Shown: positions 42,186-51,957, counted from the stretch's first letter. The stretch: 64,000 bases of DNA from Anoxybacillus amylolyticus (GCF_001634285.1 NZ_CP015438.1:1934001-1998000); one strand, 5' to 3'. The notes: generated by a model from the letters alone, not told the origin. Translations and numbers: made by a program.

Positions 42186-43403
42186 TTTGTATTTCCGAAT
42201 TGCCTCTTCATAGCGTTGGGCAATCGTTTCTTTTGGCCATGACAATTGTTGTTGCAAATACTCTAATACAAGTGTATCATCTGCCAATCCTGCCGCAAAT
42301 TGTCGTTTTATCCACCGCTCTGCTTCCTCGCTACTTTTAAACGAAACAGCTGGGCCGCCGCTAAGCACCTTCCACATGCGTTCTTTTTCATTAGCGAGTA
42401 AAAACCATTGTTCTCCATTATTTTTGAAAAAGATTCCTTGGTCGTTTGTTTTTATATTATAGCGATTTTGTTCCGCATCGCGATAAACAGGCGGAAGCTG
42501 AAATGCCGGCACAGCGAAGCGTGAAAACGCATGTTCATCCATTAAACAGCCCGAAGCTTTCGGATGGCCTCCACCACCAAATTTTTTTGCAAATGCCGAC
42601 ACGTCTACTTCGTCGTGAATCGTTCGAAACCCAATATGTTTCGTCCCAACATTTACAAGGGAGATTAAATCCAAGTGTGGGAACCGTTTCGCTAAAGCAT
42701 TTCCTAATTCAGATATGTGCTGCTCGGCAAATACGATTCCTATGCAATGCCCATCCATCCACGTTTGTACAAGTTGCTTTTGTTTGAGGCGAATGTAGCG
42801 CTCTAATTTCTTTTCTTCTGTTTGAAAGATATATTGTTCCATGTCATTAAAAGAAAACGGAAGCTTCGCCTGCAAACGCTCTAACATCTGTTCGATGAAC
42901 TCATCCATCCCTAAAATTCCTAACAAATCGTTTAGCCTCTTTGCTTCAATCGTTTTGTTTTCATCCCAATCCCACGTGTCGTATTGACGAACGAGTTCCA
43001 CAAACACATCTAACGCTTCATTTCGCTCTAAAAAATTTTTTTGAACGAGATATTCATAAAATAAGGAAGTAGCACACGTTTTTTTCCCATGTTCATCTAC
43101 TGGCTTTACATGTCCCCACGGATAGCGATTAAAATGAAGGGCGGTTACATGGTGGTCAATCATTTGCACATGCTTTCCTGATTGGAATCGTTCAGCTAGT
43201 TTCTTTTCGATTTCCTCGTTTACCGCCAAATCGGTAATATACAGCTGCTCGTCGTGTAGGTTGTTATCAATAAATTGCCGCACACGTTCATTTAATGTGC
43301 GATAGGAGCAGTAAGCAATATCCACATTGCTACCAAAAGCAAGCTTCGCGAGCAAGCCGCAACTAATACCATCTAAGTCACTATCAGTAAACAGTTTTAT
43401 CAT
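42171..43403 (-). CDS. nrnB: DHH-family phosphoesterase, NrnB-like oligoribonuclease
   Basis: 410 aa. DHH motifs are FTDSDLDGISC (I), YITDLAVNEE (II), MIDHHVTAL (III) and a DTWDWDEN segment; the C-terminal DHHA1 part has KFGGGGHPKASG. This is the build of Bacillus YngD/NrnB, which degrades nano-RNAs of 2-5 nt and related phosphodiesters. ATG at 43403 with AAAGGGGGAAC upstream. The family call is firm, the exact paralogue less so. It starts 14 nt downstream of the yojO-like gene, so likely co-transcribed with it. Confidence 0.8.
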   Translation of the reverse strand: MIKLFTDSDLDGISCGLLAKLAFGSNVDIAYCSYRTLNERVRQFIDNNLHDEQLYITDLAVNEEIEKKLAERFQSGKHVQMIDHHVTALHFNRYPWGHVKPVDEHGKKTCATSLFYEYLVQKNFLERNEALDVFVELVRQYDTWDWDENKTIEAKRLNDLLGILGMDEFIEQMLERLQAKLPFSFNDMEQYIFQTEEKKLERYIRLKQKQLVQTWMDGHCIGIVFAEQHISELGNALAKRFPHLDLISLVNVGTKHIGFRTIHDEVDVSAFAKKFGGGGHPKASGCLMDEHAFSRFAVPAFQLPPVYRDAEQNRYNIKTNDQGIFFKNNGEQWFLLANEKERMWKVLSGGPAVSFKSSEEAERWIKRQFAAGLADDTLVLEYLQQQLSWPKETIAQRYEEAIRKYKSKKS

Positions 43404-43417
43404 TTTGTTCCCCCTTT

Positions 43418-45322
43418 TTATAAGCTTTTATATAACAATTTTTTTAACAATGGAAATAATTGATCTGGAAGTATAGAGACGTCCGGAACAAACAAGCAGT
43501 GTTTGCCGTAAATATTTTGAATCGTTTTTTGCTGCCCCTCGTCAATTTCTCCGTTTGCTAAAAAGAGGTTAATTACTTCAATTCCGTGTTTTCTTGCTTC
43601 GAGCACCGCTTCATGCGTATCGATAATTCCGTTTTGCTCATAGCCATACGCTGCTGGTTCGCCATCAGAAAACACTAGTAAAAATTTTTGTTTTTCTGTT
43701 CGCCTCCTTAATTGTTCCGTCATGAGACGGATTGCAAAGCCATCGCGATTATCTTCTTGCGGCTGCAGCTGAAAAATTTCTGGACCACTTTGCTTCTTTT
43801 GGGAAGCGGCAAACGAAATAACAGTATGCAAATAATTCGGCTGGCTCGTTTCATTTGCTTCATTGGCATCTTCCCAAAAGCCAACAATTTGATGTGAAAC
43901 CGCCACCGATTTTAACACCTCATGAAATAATACGATCCCTCGCTTCGTTTCCTCCATTTTATCATGCATCGAAGCAGAGCAGTCCACTAACAATGTAAAA
44001 ACGGCATCAATGGCACTGGATGGAGTGCGCTTTTTGTAAAATAAACGCGGCTGTTCGTCCGTCCATAAACGAAGTAATTTTTTATGCAAACGACCAAAGT
44101 GTAAATCTGTACGGGGCATAATTTTTTTATGTTCAAGCATTTGTTCAATCATTTTTTTCAATTTCTTTTGATAAACGGCAACCTCTTCCTTTTTTCGCCC
44201 GTATTCCCGAATATGGGCGAAAGAAGGAGGAGATGGAGAGAGGAAAATCGCTTCTGCATATTTGTTTTCTTTCCCATAAGGTTCCCCTTTCCCAGATGGC
44301 TGCATATGAATTTTTTTCGCTTCTACTTGCTTCGTATAGTCCGTTCGATTGCTTTTTTGCGAGGAACCTTGAACAACCCCAAGTGCTTGATCCCCTGCTT
44401 CTCCTTCGCGCACTCCTTCCCCTAATAAATCTGCTTGTGTTCCTTGCTCTAGTTCAAACTGTAAAAAGCTTTTCGTCATTTTGCTTGTTTCGCGATGCCA
44501 TGTCGGCAACGTTTGTTCGTGGACATCCTCGTCTCCTTCTTTCCCTTCATTGAGCACGTCACAGTTATTCAACGGGTCGATTCGTTTTATGTCTTCCATC
44601 AACATTCCTTGCGGTTCGTAGCTATGTTCTGGCAAATAAAAATACGTATTTAACATGTCTTTTTCTAGTATTCCTTCTAACATTCCAGTTATTAGCAACA
44701 CAACGCGTGCGACATCGCGCGTTGATGCAGCGTCAAAAAACTGACCGAGCAACTGGCGAATTTGGGGCATGAGATGGTCAATTGGTTCAGAAATAGGAGG
44801 AATTTCTTCCAACGGTGATTCTGATGTCAACAACAAATACGTAGCGGCAAATAACGTATCCGTATACACGCTTTTTACTAAGTTGGCATGCATCTGACTC
44901 TGGAAATAATGGCGATACACATTCCTTCTTGTACGAAACCATTTTTTTGTCCCAGGACGATCTCGTTTACAAAGCTCCTCGAGCCGCATATCTTCAGCGA
45001 GCATAAACAGCTGCTTGGCAAACCGAGGAGTAAACGTCGTATTCACCTGCTCAAGGAAGGAGCGGACTTCCGCAATCGTTGTGTACTGTAATGTTCCGAT
45101 GGCACGTAAGCAAACATCGCTTTTCAACCCATCGACTTTTTCTGGACGGTTATCCCAAAAATGGCTGACGTATATTTTCCGATTGACAAAATTAACATAC
45201 GACTGAACCCCAAATTCTATTTCCCAGTCAGCTTGTTTTGTTAATGTTTTTGCTAAATCCGATAGCTGCATAAATAAAAACGAGTCGACTTTTTTATCAT
45301 TAAACTGGATAAACCGTTTCAT
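43418..45322 (-). CDS. yojO: VWA-domain protein (YojO/CobT-like), partner of MoxR ATPase
   Basis: 634 aa from ATG with GAGGGAAG upstream. The C-terminal von Willebrand A domain (last 220 residues) shows the MIDAS motif LLVDCSASM (D-x-S-x-S) and FSDGEPAAYG. The N-terminal and middle parts are helical with an acidic, low-complexity region. Such proteins act with MoxR/NorQ AAA ATPases to insert metal or assemble enzymes. It follows the ATPase gene by 10 nt, the same order as yojN-yojO in Bacillus subtilis. Target unknown. Confidence 0.85.
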   Translation of the reverse strand: MKRFIQFNDKKVDSFLFMQLSDLAKTLTKQADWEIEFGVQSYVNFVNRKIYVSHFWDNRPEKVDGLKSDVCLRAIGTLQYTTIAEVRSFLEQVNTTFTPRFAKQLFMLAEDMRLEELCKRDRPGTKKWFRTRRNVYRHYFQSQMHANLVKSVYTDTLFAATYLLLTSESPLEEIPPISEPIDHLMPQIRQLLGQFFDAASTRDVARVVLLITGMLEGILEKDMLNTYFYLPEHSYEPQGMLMEDIKRIDPLNNCDVLNEGKEGDEDVHEQTLPTWHRETSKMTKSFLQFELEQGTQADLLGEGVREGEAGDQALGVVQGSSQKSNRTDYTKQVEAKKIHMQPSGKGEPYGKENKYAEAIFLSPSPPSFAHIREYGRKKEEVAVYQKKLKKMIEQMLEHKKIMPRTDLHFGRLHKKLLRLWTDEQPRLFYKKRTPSSAIDAVFTLLVDCSASMHDKMEETKRGIVLFHEVLKSVAVSHQIVGFWEDANEANETSQPNYLHTVISFAASQKKQSGPEIFQLQPQEDNRDGFAIRLMTEQLRRRTEKQKFLLVFSDGEPAAYGYEQNGIIDTHEAVLEARKHGIEVINLFLANGEIDEGQQKTIQNIYGKHCLFVPDVSILPDQLFPLLKKLLYKSL

Positions 45323-45332
45323 CGTTCTTCCC

Positions 45333-46208
45333 TCACTCAAAGAGTGTTTCCGCAATGTTGCGTACCGCGGCTTTTTCGCGGTCGTCTTCTAATTTTTCGA
45401 CAATCCCGCGCTCAATTGCTCGAAGCGGCGGCAAATAAACTGCTAAATCGCATGCATCAATGAGTGCACGAATAGAAGCTGCTGTTTCTGAAATTTGGCC
45501 GCTTTGCACTTGAACGATTAAATCAGCCGATAACATTACAAATCGATCGATTAACGAATGATCCTTTAATATACTCTGTGCTCGTAATACATCTTTTAAT
45601 GCGTCACCTTGAATGTAGGGGACATCTATAACAATAAAGCGATTTTTGAGCGCTTCGTTTAATGGAACTGTGCCGATGTATCCTTCGTTAATCGCAGCGA
45701 TTACGCCAAACGTGCTTTTCGCTTTTACTACTTCGCCAGTAAATGGGTTGGTGAGCGTTTTCCGATAGTCGAGTACACCATTTAAAATCGGCAACGTTTC
45801 TGGCTTCGCCATGTTAATTTCGTCAATATAAAGCAAATGACCTTTTGTCATTGCTTGAATGACAGGTCCAGGAATAAATTCAATAACAGGTTTTCCTTCC
45901 CGTTCTTGAATCGTTTTGAAGCCAAGCATTGCTTCTGCGTCTAGGTCAACAGAACAATTAATGCTATGCATTGGCTGTCCGAACAAATAAGACAACGTTT
46001 CCGCTAACTTTGTTTTCCCTGCACCCGTTGGTCCTTTTAAAAGCACATTTTTTCCAAGTGCCAATGCAACGATAGCATCGTAAAGAGTATAGGGAGCTGC
46101 TGTAGTGTATCCTCCTTTTCCAATTAAATACGCGTCTTCGTCATAGGCAAACTGTTTCTTTCGGGTTTGCATCTGTTGTTCAATGGCAACAGGTAATGCT
46201 ATATTCAT
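45333..46208 (-). CDS. yojN: MoxR/NorQ-type AAA ATPase (YojN-like)
   Basis: 291 aa. Walker [15 protein letters not shown] (about 58-71), Walker [11 protein letters not shown], sensor region [11 protein letters not shown] and arginine-finger segment [12 protein letters not shown]. These match the MoxR branch of AAA+ ATPases. It works with the downstream VWA protein as a chaperone-like remodelling pair. ATG start, with AAAGGACG upstream. First gene of a probable yojN-yojO-nrnB operon. Confidence 0.88.
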   Translation of the reverse strand: MNIALPVAIEQQMQTRKKQFAYDEDAYLIGKGGYTTAAPYTLYDAIVALALGKNVLLKGPTGAGKTKLAETLSYLFGQPMHSINCSVDLDAEAMLGFKTIQEREGKPVIEFIPGPVIQAMTKGHLLYIDEINMAKPETLPILNGVLDYRKTLTNPFTGEVVKAKSTFGVIAAINEGYIGTVPLNEALKNRFIVIDVPYIQGDALKDVLRAQSILKDHSLIDRFVMLSADLIVQVQSGQISETAASIRALIDACDLAVYLPPLRAIERGIVEKLEDDREKAAVRNIAETLFE

Positions 46209-46344
46209 GTTTATGTATCGTCCTTTCTGTCATATGTAATCACTATCCCATTCTACTCGATGTTTTATGTTTAACGCAAAAGAGATGATTAGTATCTTAT
46301 AAAAATGTTATGTAAACATATTGGCCAAGAGAGCTTTTGCCCTC

Positions 46345-46719
46345 TTAGCTATAGTTATCTTGGATAGCCTTACGTATAAGCGCTTCACAGCGGTCTAACT
46401 CTGCTTTCAGCTGCCGTTTGTACAGTTTCGCTTTCTCATATCCTCCATCTGCAAAGCGATAGTAAACGACTTCTTGGTACTTCATCCCCTCTTTTTTTTG
46501 CTTCACTTGTTTTAAAATGCCGTCTTCAATTAAATCGTGTAGTGCTTTATACACCTCCGAATGGTTCGGTTTATATCCATACGGTTTAAACTCTTGCCGA
46601 AGCACGTCTAATAGTTTTAGCCCATATAAACGTTCTTGCTCTGTCAACGTAATTAAATACAATTTTAAAAATGCGCGCTGCTTTAACAAAAATCCGCTTG
46701 ATGTCCGTTTTTCTCCCAT
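46345..46719 (-). CDS. rtp: Replication terminator protein (RTP)
   Basis: 124 aa. Near-identical in pattern to Bacillus subtilis RTP: SSGFLLKQRAFLKLYLITLT, EQERLYGLKLLDVLRQEFKP, KPNHSEVYKALHDLI, DGILKQVK and a C-terminal dimerisation helix LYKRQLKAELDRCEALI. It is a winged-helix dimer that binds Ter sites and blocks replication forks in one direction. AAAGGAG 7 nt before the ATG. One Ter-like site lies about 90 bp upstream, as in B. subtilis, where it also represses rtp. Full length. Confidence 0.96.
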   Translation of the reverse strand: MGEKRTSSGFLLKQRAFLKLYLITLTEQERLYGLKLLDVLRQEFKPYGYKPNHSEVYKALHDLIEDGILKQVKQKKEGMKYQEVVYYRFADGGYEKAKLYKRQLKAELDRCEALIRKAIQDNYS

Positions 46720-46803
46720 ATATCTATCTCCTTTCCTAGAGAAAATAACCGTTTCCCTTTATAATTATTCTTTTCCGTTAACAAAGATCCTTCTTTTTTA
46801 AAT

Positions 46804-46834
46804 ATTTTTTTATTTAGAACATAGTTGTATTTTA
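46804..46834 (-). other. Ter-like site 1 (upstream of rtp)
   Basis: On the minus strand ACTATGTTCTAAATAAAAA, close to the RTP B-site pattern CTATGTACCAAATGTTCA known from Bacillus subtilis, preceded by an A-site-like AAAATACA. With the B side at lower coordinates it should block forks arriving from the left. It may also repress rtp. Confidence 0.72.
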
Positions 46835-46847
46835 TCACCATAAGGCG

Positions 46848-46880
46848 AAAAAAAGAAATACCCGCTTGCGAGTATTTCTT
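46848..46880 (-). terminator. Terminator of purU
   Basis: AAGAAATAC-CCGC pairs with GCG-a-GTATTTCTT; the minus strand continues with seven T. It overlaps the purU stop codon. Confidence 0.85.
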
Positions 46881-47781
46881 AGTTAAAAACGATCGTTTTG
46901 TTTTGGTAAATGATGACGCGATCTTCGAGATGCCATTTTAATGCCCGCGCAAGAACCGTTTTTTCGATAATGCGTCCGATTCGTTTTAAATCTTCTGGAT
47001 GATAGCGGTGGTCTACTCGCGCCACGTCTTGCTCGATAATCGGTCCTTCGTCCAAATCGTCGGTGACATAATGGGATGTTGCCCCGATTAATTTGACTCC
47101 ACGCTCATACGCTCGTTCATACGGTCTTGCTCCGACGAAAGCTGGCAGAAACGAATGATGAATGTTAATAATTTTGGCTGGAAATTGTGCCACAAATTCC
47201 GGGGATAAAATTTGCATGTAGCGGGCAAGCACGATCGTATCGACTTTATATTCATTTAAAAGTGCGAGTTGTTTCCCTTCTGCTTCCGCTTTTTTTTCTT
47301 TTGTCACTGGAATGAAATAATAAGGGATACCAATCGATTCGACGCTTTCTCGCATATATTCATGATTGCTAATGACAACAGCGATATCTGCTAAGAGTTC
47401 CCCTGCTTGCCATTCCCATAGCAGTTCTAATAAGCAATGTTCTTCTTTGGAAACGAAAATCGCGAGCTTTTGCAAATCGTTATGTAATCGAAAACGCCAA
47501 TTCATTTGAAATGTTTGGGCAATCGGTGCAAATGCTTTTTCTATGTTCGCTTTTCGAGTGGCCATCATCGGTGTATCAAATTCGATTCGTAAAAAAAACG
47601 TTCCCCCTTCTGGATCAGTCGAGTATTGACTTGATTCAACGATATTTGCCCCTTGCTCGTACAAAAACGAAGTGACAGCAGCTACGATACCAGGTCGGTC
47701 TGGACATGAGATGACAAGCCGTGCTCGATGCTGATAGTTTTGCAAAAAATTTTGTAGACGACGTTCGCGAAACGTGTGCAT
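46879..47781 (-). CDS. purU: Formyltetrahydrofolate deformylase
   Basis: 300 aa. N-terminal ACT domain (ARLVISCPDRPGIVAAVTSF) and C-terminal formyltransferase-like hydrolase domain with VISNHEYMR, INIHHSFLPAF (catalytic His/Asn region) and IGATSHYVTDDLDEGPII. It hydrolyses 10-formyl-THF to formate and THF, balancing one-carbon units. ATG at 47781 has GAGGGGG upstream and gives the normal length; the longer frame adds an unlikely 19 residues. Confidence 0.93.
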   Translation of the reverse strand: MHTFRERRLQNFLQNYQHRARLVISCPDRPGIVAAVTSFLYEQGANIVESSQYSTDPEGGTFFLRIEFDTPMMATRKANIEKAFAPIAQTFQMNWRFRLHNDLQKLAIFVSKEEHCLLELLWEWQAGELLADIAVVISNHEYMRESVESIGIPYYFIPVTKEKKAEAEGKQLALLNEYKVDTIVLARYMQILSPEFVAQFPAKIINIHHSFLPAFVGARPYERAYERGVKLIGATSHYVTDDLDEGPIIEQDVARVDHRYHPEDLKRIGRIIEKTVLARALKWHLEDRVIIYQNKTIVFN

Positions 47782-47820
47782 CCATTTTCCCCCTCGATAT
47801 TTTTTCCTCATCATACAAAA

Positions 47821-47848
47821 AAACGGCTGGAATGCCAACCGTTTTTTT
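47821..47848 (-). terminator. Terminator of hmp
   Basis: AAACGGCTGG pairs with CCAACCGTTT (one mismatch), 4-nt loop, poly-A before it giving poly-U on the minus transcript. Confidence 0.8.
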
Positions 47849-47875
47849 GTTTATTTTTGTATTTTTGCTAAAAAG

Positions 47876-49114
47876 TTATTTCGTTAAGTCGCCGGCAGGG
47901 CCGAAAAATTCATAATGGATATTAGCTTCTGCTACGCCCCATTCTTTTAGTGCGTGATAAATAGCTTTCATAAATGGCACTGGACCACAGAAATAGAAAT
48001 CGGCTTGCTTATCCTGCACGATTGTTTGTAACCATTCGCCTGTAATCCATCCTTCTTTGGCGAAGTGAGGGTTTTTTCGGTCTATGTCTGTTGGCGATTC
48101 ATAGCAAATATAATAAGAAAGCGACTCATGCTCGTTCGCAAGTTTTGCAAGATCTGCATCAAAGGCGTGAACGTTTCCGTTGATTGCTGCATGAATGAAC
48201 GTTGCTTTCCGCTCCGGTTGCTTAGCGATTAACGTGTTGACCATGCTAAATAACGGCGTAATCCCAACCCCACCGCTAAGGAACACGACTGGCGTTTCTT
48301 TTGCCATATCAAGCGTAAAATCACCCGCTGGTGCGCTTAATTCAAGTACATCCCCTTCTTGAATGTGGTCGTGTAAATAGTTTGATACGATTCCAGCTGG
48401 TTGCGTATCGGTTGCTGCTTCTTTTTTCACGCTAATCCGATAATACCCTTTTTGCGGAGCGTCAGATAAGCTATACTGGCGAATATGTGTATACGTTTCT
48501 CCAGGGATCGTTACTTTTACGCTTACGTATTGGCCAGGTAAGAAATCGCTAACTTCTCCGCCGTCTTCTGGTACAAGGTAAAACGACGTAATGACATCAC
48601 TTTCTTTTACTTTTCGTTGCACAACAAAGCGGCGGAAATCTTTCCATCCCCCTGTTTTCCTTTCTGCTTCCCGATACATTTCTTCTTCAACTTGAATAAA
48701 TACGTCCGCAATGACACCATACGCTTCTCCCCACGCCTCAATCACTTCATCGGTTGCTGCATCGCCTAACACATCTTTGATCGCTAACAATAAATGCTTT
48801 CCGACGATTGGATAGTGCTCTTTTTTTACACCGAGGCTGCGATGTTTGTGCCCAATTTGTTTGACTACCGGCAAAATCGCTTCTAAGTTATCAATATGTT
48901 TTGCTGCTGCGTAGACAGAAGCCGCTAACGCTTTTGGCTGTCGTCCTTGTTTTTGATGGGCATGGTTGAAAATGTTCAACAGCTCCGGGTGGTTAGAAAA
49001 CATTAATTGATAAAACCGTTTCGTAATTTGTTCCCCATACTGTTCTAGTACCGGTACTGTTGATTGAATGATTTCGATCGTTTTTTTGCTTAATAATGTT
49101 TTTGTTGCGTTCAT
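47876..49114 (-). CDS. hmp: Flavohaemoprotein, nitric oxide dioxygenase
   Basis: 412 aa. N-terminal globin domain with the proximal His in IGHKHRSLGVKKEHYPIVG, then an FAD domain (HIRQYSLSD, the R-x-Y-S motif) and an NAD(P) domain (VFLSGGVGITPLFSM; FYFCGPVPFMK). It oxidises NO to nitrate with O2 and NAD(P)H. ATG start with GAGGGGA upstream. Divergent from nsrR, with a perfect NsrR-like palindrome just before the gene, so it should be induced by NO. Confidence 0.95.
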   Translation of the reverse strand: MNATKTLLSKKTIEIIQSTVPVLEQYGEQITKRFYQLMFSNHPELLNIFNHAHQKQGRQPKALAASVYAAAKHIDNLEAILPVVKQIGHKHRSLGVKKEHYPIVGKHLLLAIKDVLGDAATDEVIEAWGEAYGVIADVFIQVEEEMYREAERKTGGWKDFRRFVVQRKVKESDVITSFYLVPEDGGEVSDFLPGQYVSVKVTIPGETYTHIRQYSLSDAPQKGYYRISVKKEAATDTQPAGIVSNYLHDHIQEGDVLELSAPAGDFTLDMAKETPVVFLSGGVGITPLFSMVNTLIAKQPERKATFIHAAINGNVHAFDADLAKLANEHESLSYYICYESPTDIDRKNPHFAKEGWITGEWLQTIVQDKQADFYFCGPVPFMKAIYHALKEWGVAEANIHYEFFGPAGDLTK

Positions 49115-49133
49115 GAATAAATCCCCTCACTAA

Positions 49134-49156
49134 AACATGTATTTTATATACATGTT
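49134..49156 (-). promoter_or_regulatory. NsrR-like operator before hmp
   Basis: AACATGTAT-TTTAT-ATACATGTT is a perfect 9-bp inverted repeat, 20 bp upstream of the hmp start. It resembles known Bacillus NsrR sites (ATGTATTT-AAATACAT type), and the nsrR gene is adjacent. Confidence 0.75.
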
Positions 49157-49287
49157 TATTGAATCATAGTGTTTATTTAAAAAGCAATATTTCAAATACA
49201 TCTTTAACAAAATGTTCACATTTTCGCACCGAACAAAAAATATGGTAAACTAATGGATAGACAAAGTGATTGAAGGTGTGACAAACG

Positions 49288-49731
49288 ATGCAGTTAACAA
49301 ACTATACAGAATACGCACTGCGTGTGCTTCTTTTCTTAGGGGCATTAGAACCTGGGGAAAAAACGAATATTAAAGAAATTTCGCGCGCCTTTTCCATTTC
49401 TGAAAATCATTTAAGTAAAATTGTATACGAACTTGGAAAAGAAGGATTTATCGAAACAATTCGTGGACGAAACGGTGGCATTCGCCTTGCTAAAAAACCA
49501 GAAGATATTTGCATTGGCACTGTCGTCCGCCATACAGAAGATAATTTATCGCTCGTTGAATGTTTTGCTGGACACGGCAACCATTGTATTATTACTCCTG
49601 TTTGCGGGCTTAAACATGTTCTTCACGAAGCGTTGGAGGCGTTTTTGCGAGTATTAGATTCATACACGCTAGCAGATTTGTTAGCGAATAAACATCATCT
49701 ACAATCCATCTTCCAGCAAAAACGTTCGTAA
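49288..49731 (+). CDS. nsrR: NsrR, Rrf2-family NO-sensing repressor
   Basis: 147 aa. N-terminal winged helix (YTEYALRVLLFLGAL; SENHLSKIVYELGKEGFIET) and the three-Cys iron-sulfur cluster pattern in LVECFAGHGNHCIITPVCGLK (split in families as C-x8-C-x5-C). The cluster reacts with NO, releasing DNA. ATG with GAAGG upstream. Divergent from its expected target hmp. Confidence 0.92.
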   Translation: MQLTNYTEYALRVLLFLGALEPGEKTNIKEISRAFSISENHLSKIVYELGKEGFIETIRGRNGGIRLAKKPEDICIGTVVRHTEDNLSLVECFAGHGNHCIITPVCGLKHVLHEALEAFLRVLDSYTLADLLANKHHLQSIFQQKRS

Positions 49732-49812
49732 CAAGCATAGGATTGTCTCCTTTTGTGAAATATATTACTATTAAGAAGGTGTCTAAAAAACAAGCATTTG
49801 AAGGAGGTCCAA

Positions 49813-50682
49813 ATGAAACAGGCATTGTCATCACTACCACCATATTTAAAAATGGAGAATGGGGAACTTTGGTTGACGGAAGATGATCGGGAGAATTTAA
49901 AAATTAGCTATCGAATCAAAGAAATTATCTTCTCAGAGCAATCTCCGTTTCAACAAGTGATGATTTTAGATTCGTACGATTTTGGCAGGATGCTCGTGCT
50001 TGACGGGGTTGTTCAAACAACTTCGATTGATGGTCATATTTATAATGAGATGATTTCTCACGTTCCACTTCAATTCCATCCAGCGCCAAAAAAAGTGCTG
50101 ATTATCGGTGGTGGCGACTGTGGAGCAGCTCGGGAAGTAGCAAAATACCCCGATATTGCAGAAATTCATATGGTAGAAATTGATGAAAAAGTCGTACAAG
50201 CTTGTAAAGAACACTTGCCAGCCGTTTCTGGCAATTTATCTGATCCTCGCGTCCAATTTATTTATACGGATGGGGTCGCATTTGTGAAAGAACACGCAAA
50301 TACGTACGATGTCATCATTATTGATTCCTCTGACCCGATTGGACCAGCGAAGGAATTATTTTCTTATGAGTTTTATAAAAGTGTGCATCGCGCGTTAAAA
50401 GAAGATGGGATAATGGTATGCCAAAGTCAATCCCCTATTTTCCATCTAGATGTTTTAAAACAAACGTATACAAACATTCGTCAACTATTTCCACACGCAG
50501 CTGTCTATACCGCAACGGTACCAACGTATCCGGGCGGATTATGGAGCTTTACCATCGGCGCGAAAATTCCGCTTTCTCTTCCGAATAGATTGTCGTTGCC
50601 AACCGACACGAAATACGTAAACGATGCGATTCTAACTCGTTGTTTTGAATTGCCGCAATTTATGAAAACAGCGTTATCATAG
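49813..50682 (+). CDS. speE: Spermidine synthase (polyamine aminopropyltransferase)
   Basis: 289 aa. N-terminal beta domain (GELWLTEDDRENLKISYRI), then a Rossmann-like fold with VLIIGGGDCGAAREV (decarboxylated-AdoMet site), HMVEIDEKVV and the catalytic Asp in IIDSSDPIGPA. It transfers aminopropyl from decarboxylated AdoMet to putrescine. GAAGGAGGT lies before the ATG. In Bacillus subtilis it is paired with speB; no agmatinase gene follows here, as a terminator and a convergent gene come next. Confidence 0.93.
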   Translation: MKQALSSLPPYLKMENGELWLTEDDRENLKISYRIKEIIFSEQSPFQQVMILDSYDFGRMLVLDGVVQTTSIDGHIYNEMISHVPLQFHPAPKKVLIIGGGDCGAAREVAKYPDIAEIHMVEIDEKVVQACKEHLPAVSGNLSDPRVQFIYTDGVAFVKEHANTYDVIIIDSSDPIGPAKELFSYEFYKSVHRALKEDGIMVCQSQSPIFHLDVLKQTYTNIRQLFPHAAVYTATVPTYPGGLWSFTIGAKIPLSLPNRLSLPTDTKYVNDAILTRCFELPQFMKTALS

Positions 50683-50716
50683 AAACAAGGTGTCCCACAG
50701 GGGGGCACCTTGTTTA
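50683..50716. terminator. Terminator between convergent speE and the acyl-CoA dehydrogenase-like gene
   Basis: AAACAAGGTG and CACCTTGTTT form a long stem with inner CCC/GGG, A-rich on one side and T-rich on the other. Confidence 0.85.
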
Positions 50717-50732
50717 CTATAAGTACTTACCG

Positions 50733-51890
50733 CTATTCTTTTTGAAACGAACGGTCAGCAACGATCGAAATCGTTAAGTCGTCGGCTGGCGGATTATGAA
50801 GCCCGGCACGGACGTCGCGGTAATAACGCTGCAGCGGGTGATGAGAAAATAAGCTATGTCCGCCAACGACACGCATCGCTAGATCAACGACATGAATGGC
50901 TGTATTTGTCGCTACATATTTCACTGCCGCTAATTCTGCCTTCATTGCTCGTCGTTTCTTAGGGTAGCGATCCCATTGATCGGCAACTGAATACATAAAA
51001 TGACGGGCGGCCATTAACTGAATATCGATTTCGGCAATTTTACGCCGCACTTCTGGTATGTCGGCAATCGGATGTGACAACGTATTCGGCTGATACGACT
51101 TAGCAAAAGCAATCGCTTCATTACGGGCAGCAATTGCGATCCCTAAGTAACAGGCAGGAATATGTAAAAGCCAACCTTGCGCTCTTCCTTTTTCTTTCGA
51201 TGATTGAATCTCAAGCAATGCCGTTTCGTCGACTTCGACGTTTTCTAATACGAGATCATCACTTCTCGTTCCCCGCATTCCGATCGTATTCCACGTTGCT
51301 TCAATTTGGAGACCGGGAGCGGTTTTTGGGATTAAAAAGTTACCCACTTCCCCTGTTTCTTTAATCGTCGCGGATACAATAAAATAATCAAGCGCTGGCG
51401 CAAGCGAAGTATACGTCTTCCTTCCAGAAATAATCCAGCGTCCATTTTGCTTTTCTGCCATCGTTTCCGGTCTCCCCCCGCGCGCTGGACTTCCTGTTGC
51501 TGCTTCTGACTGAGCGCTGTTTAGTAGTACTTGCTGATGGACGATTTCGTGACAAATGCGCTCAAACACGGGTTCAGGCCATTTTTTCTGTTCTGCTAAA
51601 TTCATCACGATGCCTAAATGCCAACCGAGCGATAATGCGGTCGCCCCATCCCCTTTGGCAAGCGTTTCTTGCACGAGCAAAAATTCATACAACGAAATTT
51701 CTTCCCCTCCATATCGTTTTGGAACAGTAAATGATAAAAAGCCTGCTTCTTTTAATTCCGCAAAATTTTCAAATGGAAAAAGTGCCTGTTCATCATAATA
51801 CTGAGCCCGTTTTTGGAAATGCTGTGCAAGCTGCATGGCGTGTTCGTACAACTGCTTTTCTCGAGCGGTTCGTAAAAATAAATGGTCCAA
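50733..51890 (-). CDS. Acyl-CoA dehydrogenase-family flavoprotein (YdbM-like)
   Basis: 385 aa. N-terminal helical domain (FTVPKRYGGEEISLYEF), middle beta domain (SEAATGSPARGGRPE; NTIGMRGTRSDDLVLENVEV) and C-terminal helices with the GGHSLFSHHPLQRYYRD segment. That segment is typical of the DszC/SfnB-type flavin monooxygenase and YdbM branch rather than fatty-acid acyl-CoA dehydrogenases. TTG at 51890 is preferred: AGGGGAG lies 6 nt upstream, while the ATG 30 nt earlier has no good site. Substrate unknown. Confidence 0.8.
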   Translation of the reverse strand: MDHLFLRTAREKQLYEHAMQLAQHFQKRAQYYDEQALFPFENFAELKEAGFLSFTVPKRYGGEEISLYEFLLVQETLAKGDGATALSLGWHLGIVMNLAEQKKWPEPVFERICHEIVHQQVLLNSAQSEAATGSPARGGRPETMAEKQNGRWIISGRKTYTSLAPALDYFIVSATIKETGEVGNFLIPKTAPGLQIEATWNTIGMRGTRSDDLVLENVEVDETALLEIQSSKEKGRAQGWLLHIPACYLGIAIAARNEAIAFAKSYQPNTLSHPIADIPEVRRKIAEIDIQLMAARHFMYSVADQWDRYPKKRRAMKAELAAVKYVATNTAIHVVDLAMRVVGGHSLFSHHPLQRYYRDVRAGLHNPPADDLTISIVADRSFQKE

Positions 51891-51957
51891 CTCGTTCTCC
51901 CCTTTTCTTTTTGTTTCCATTTTACTTCTTCTTAGAGAAGAAGAAAATGATTACGCT

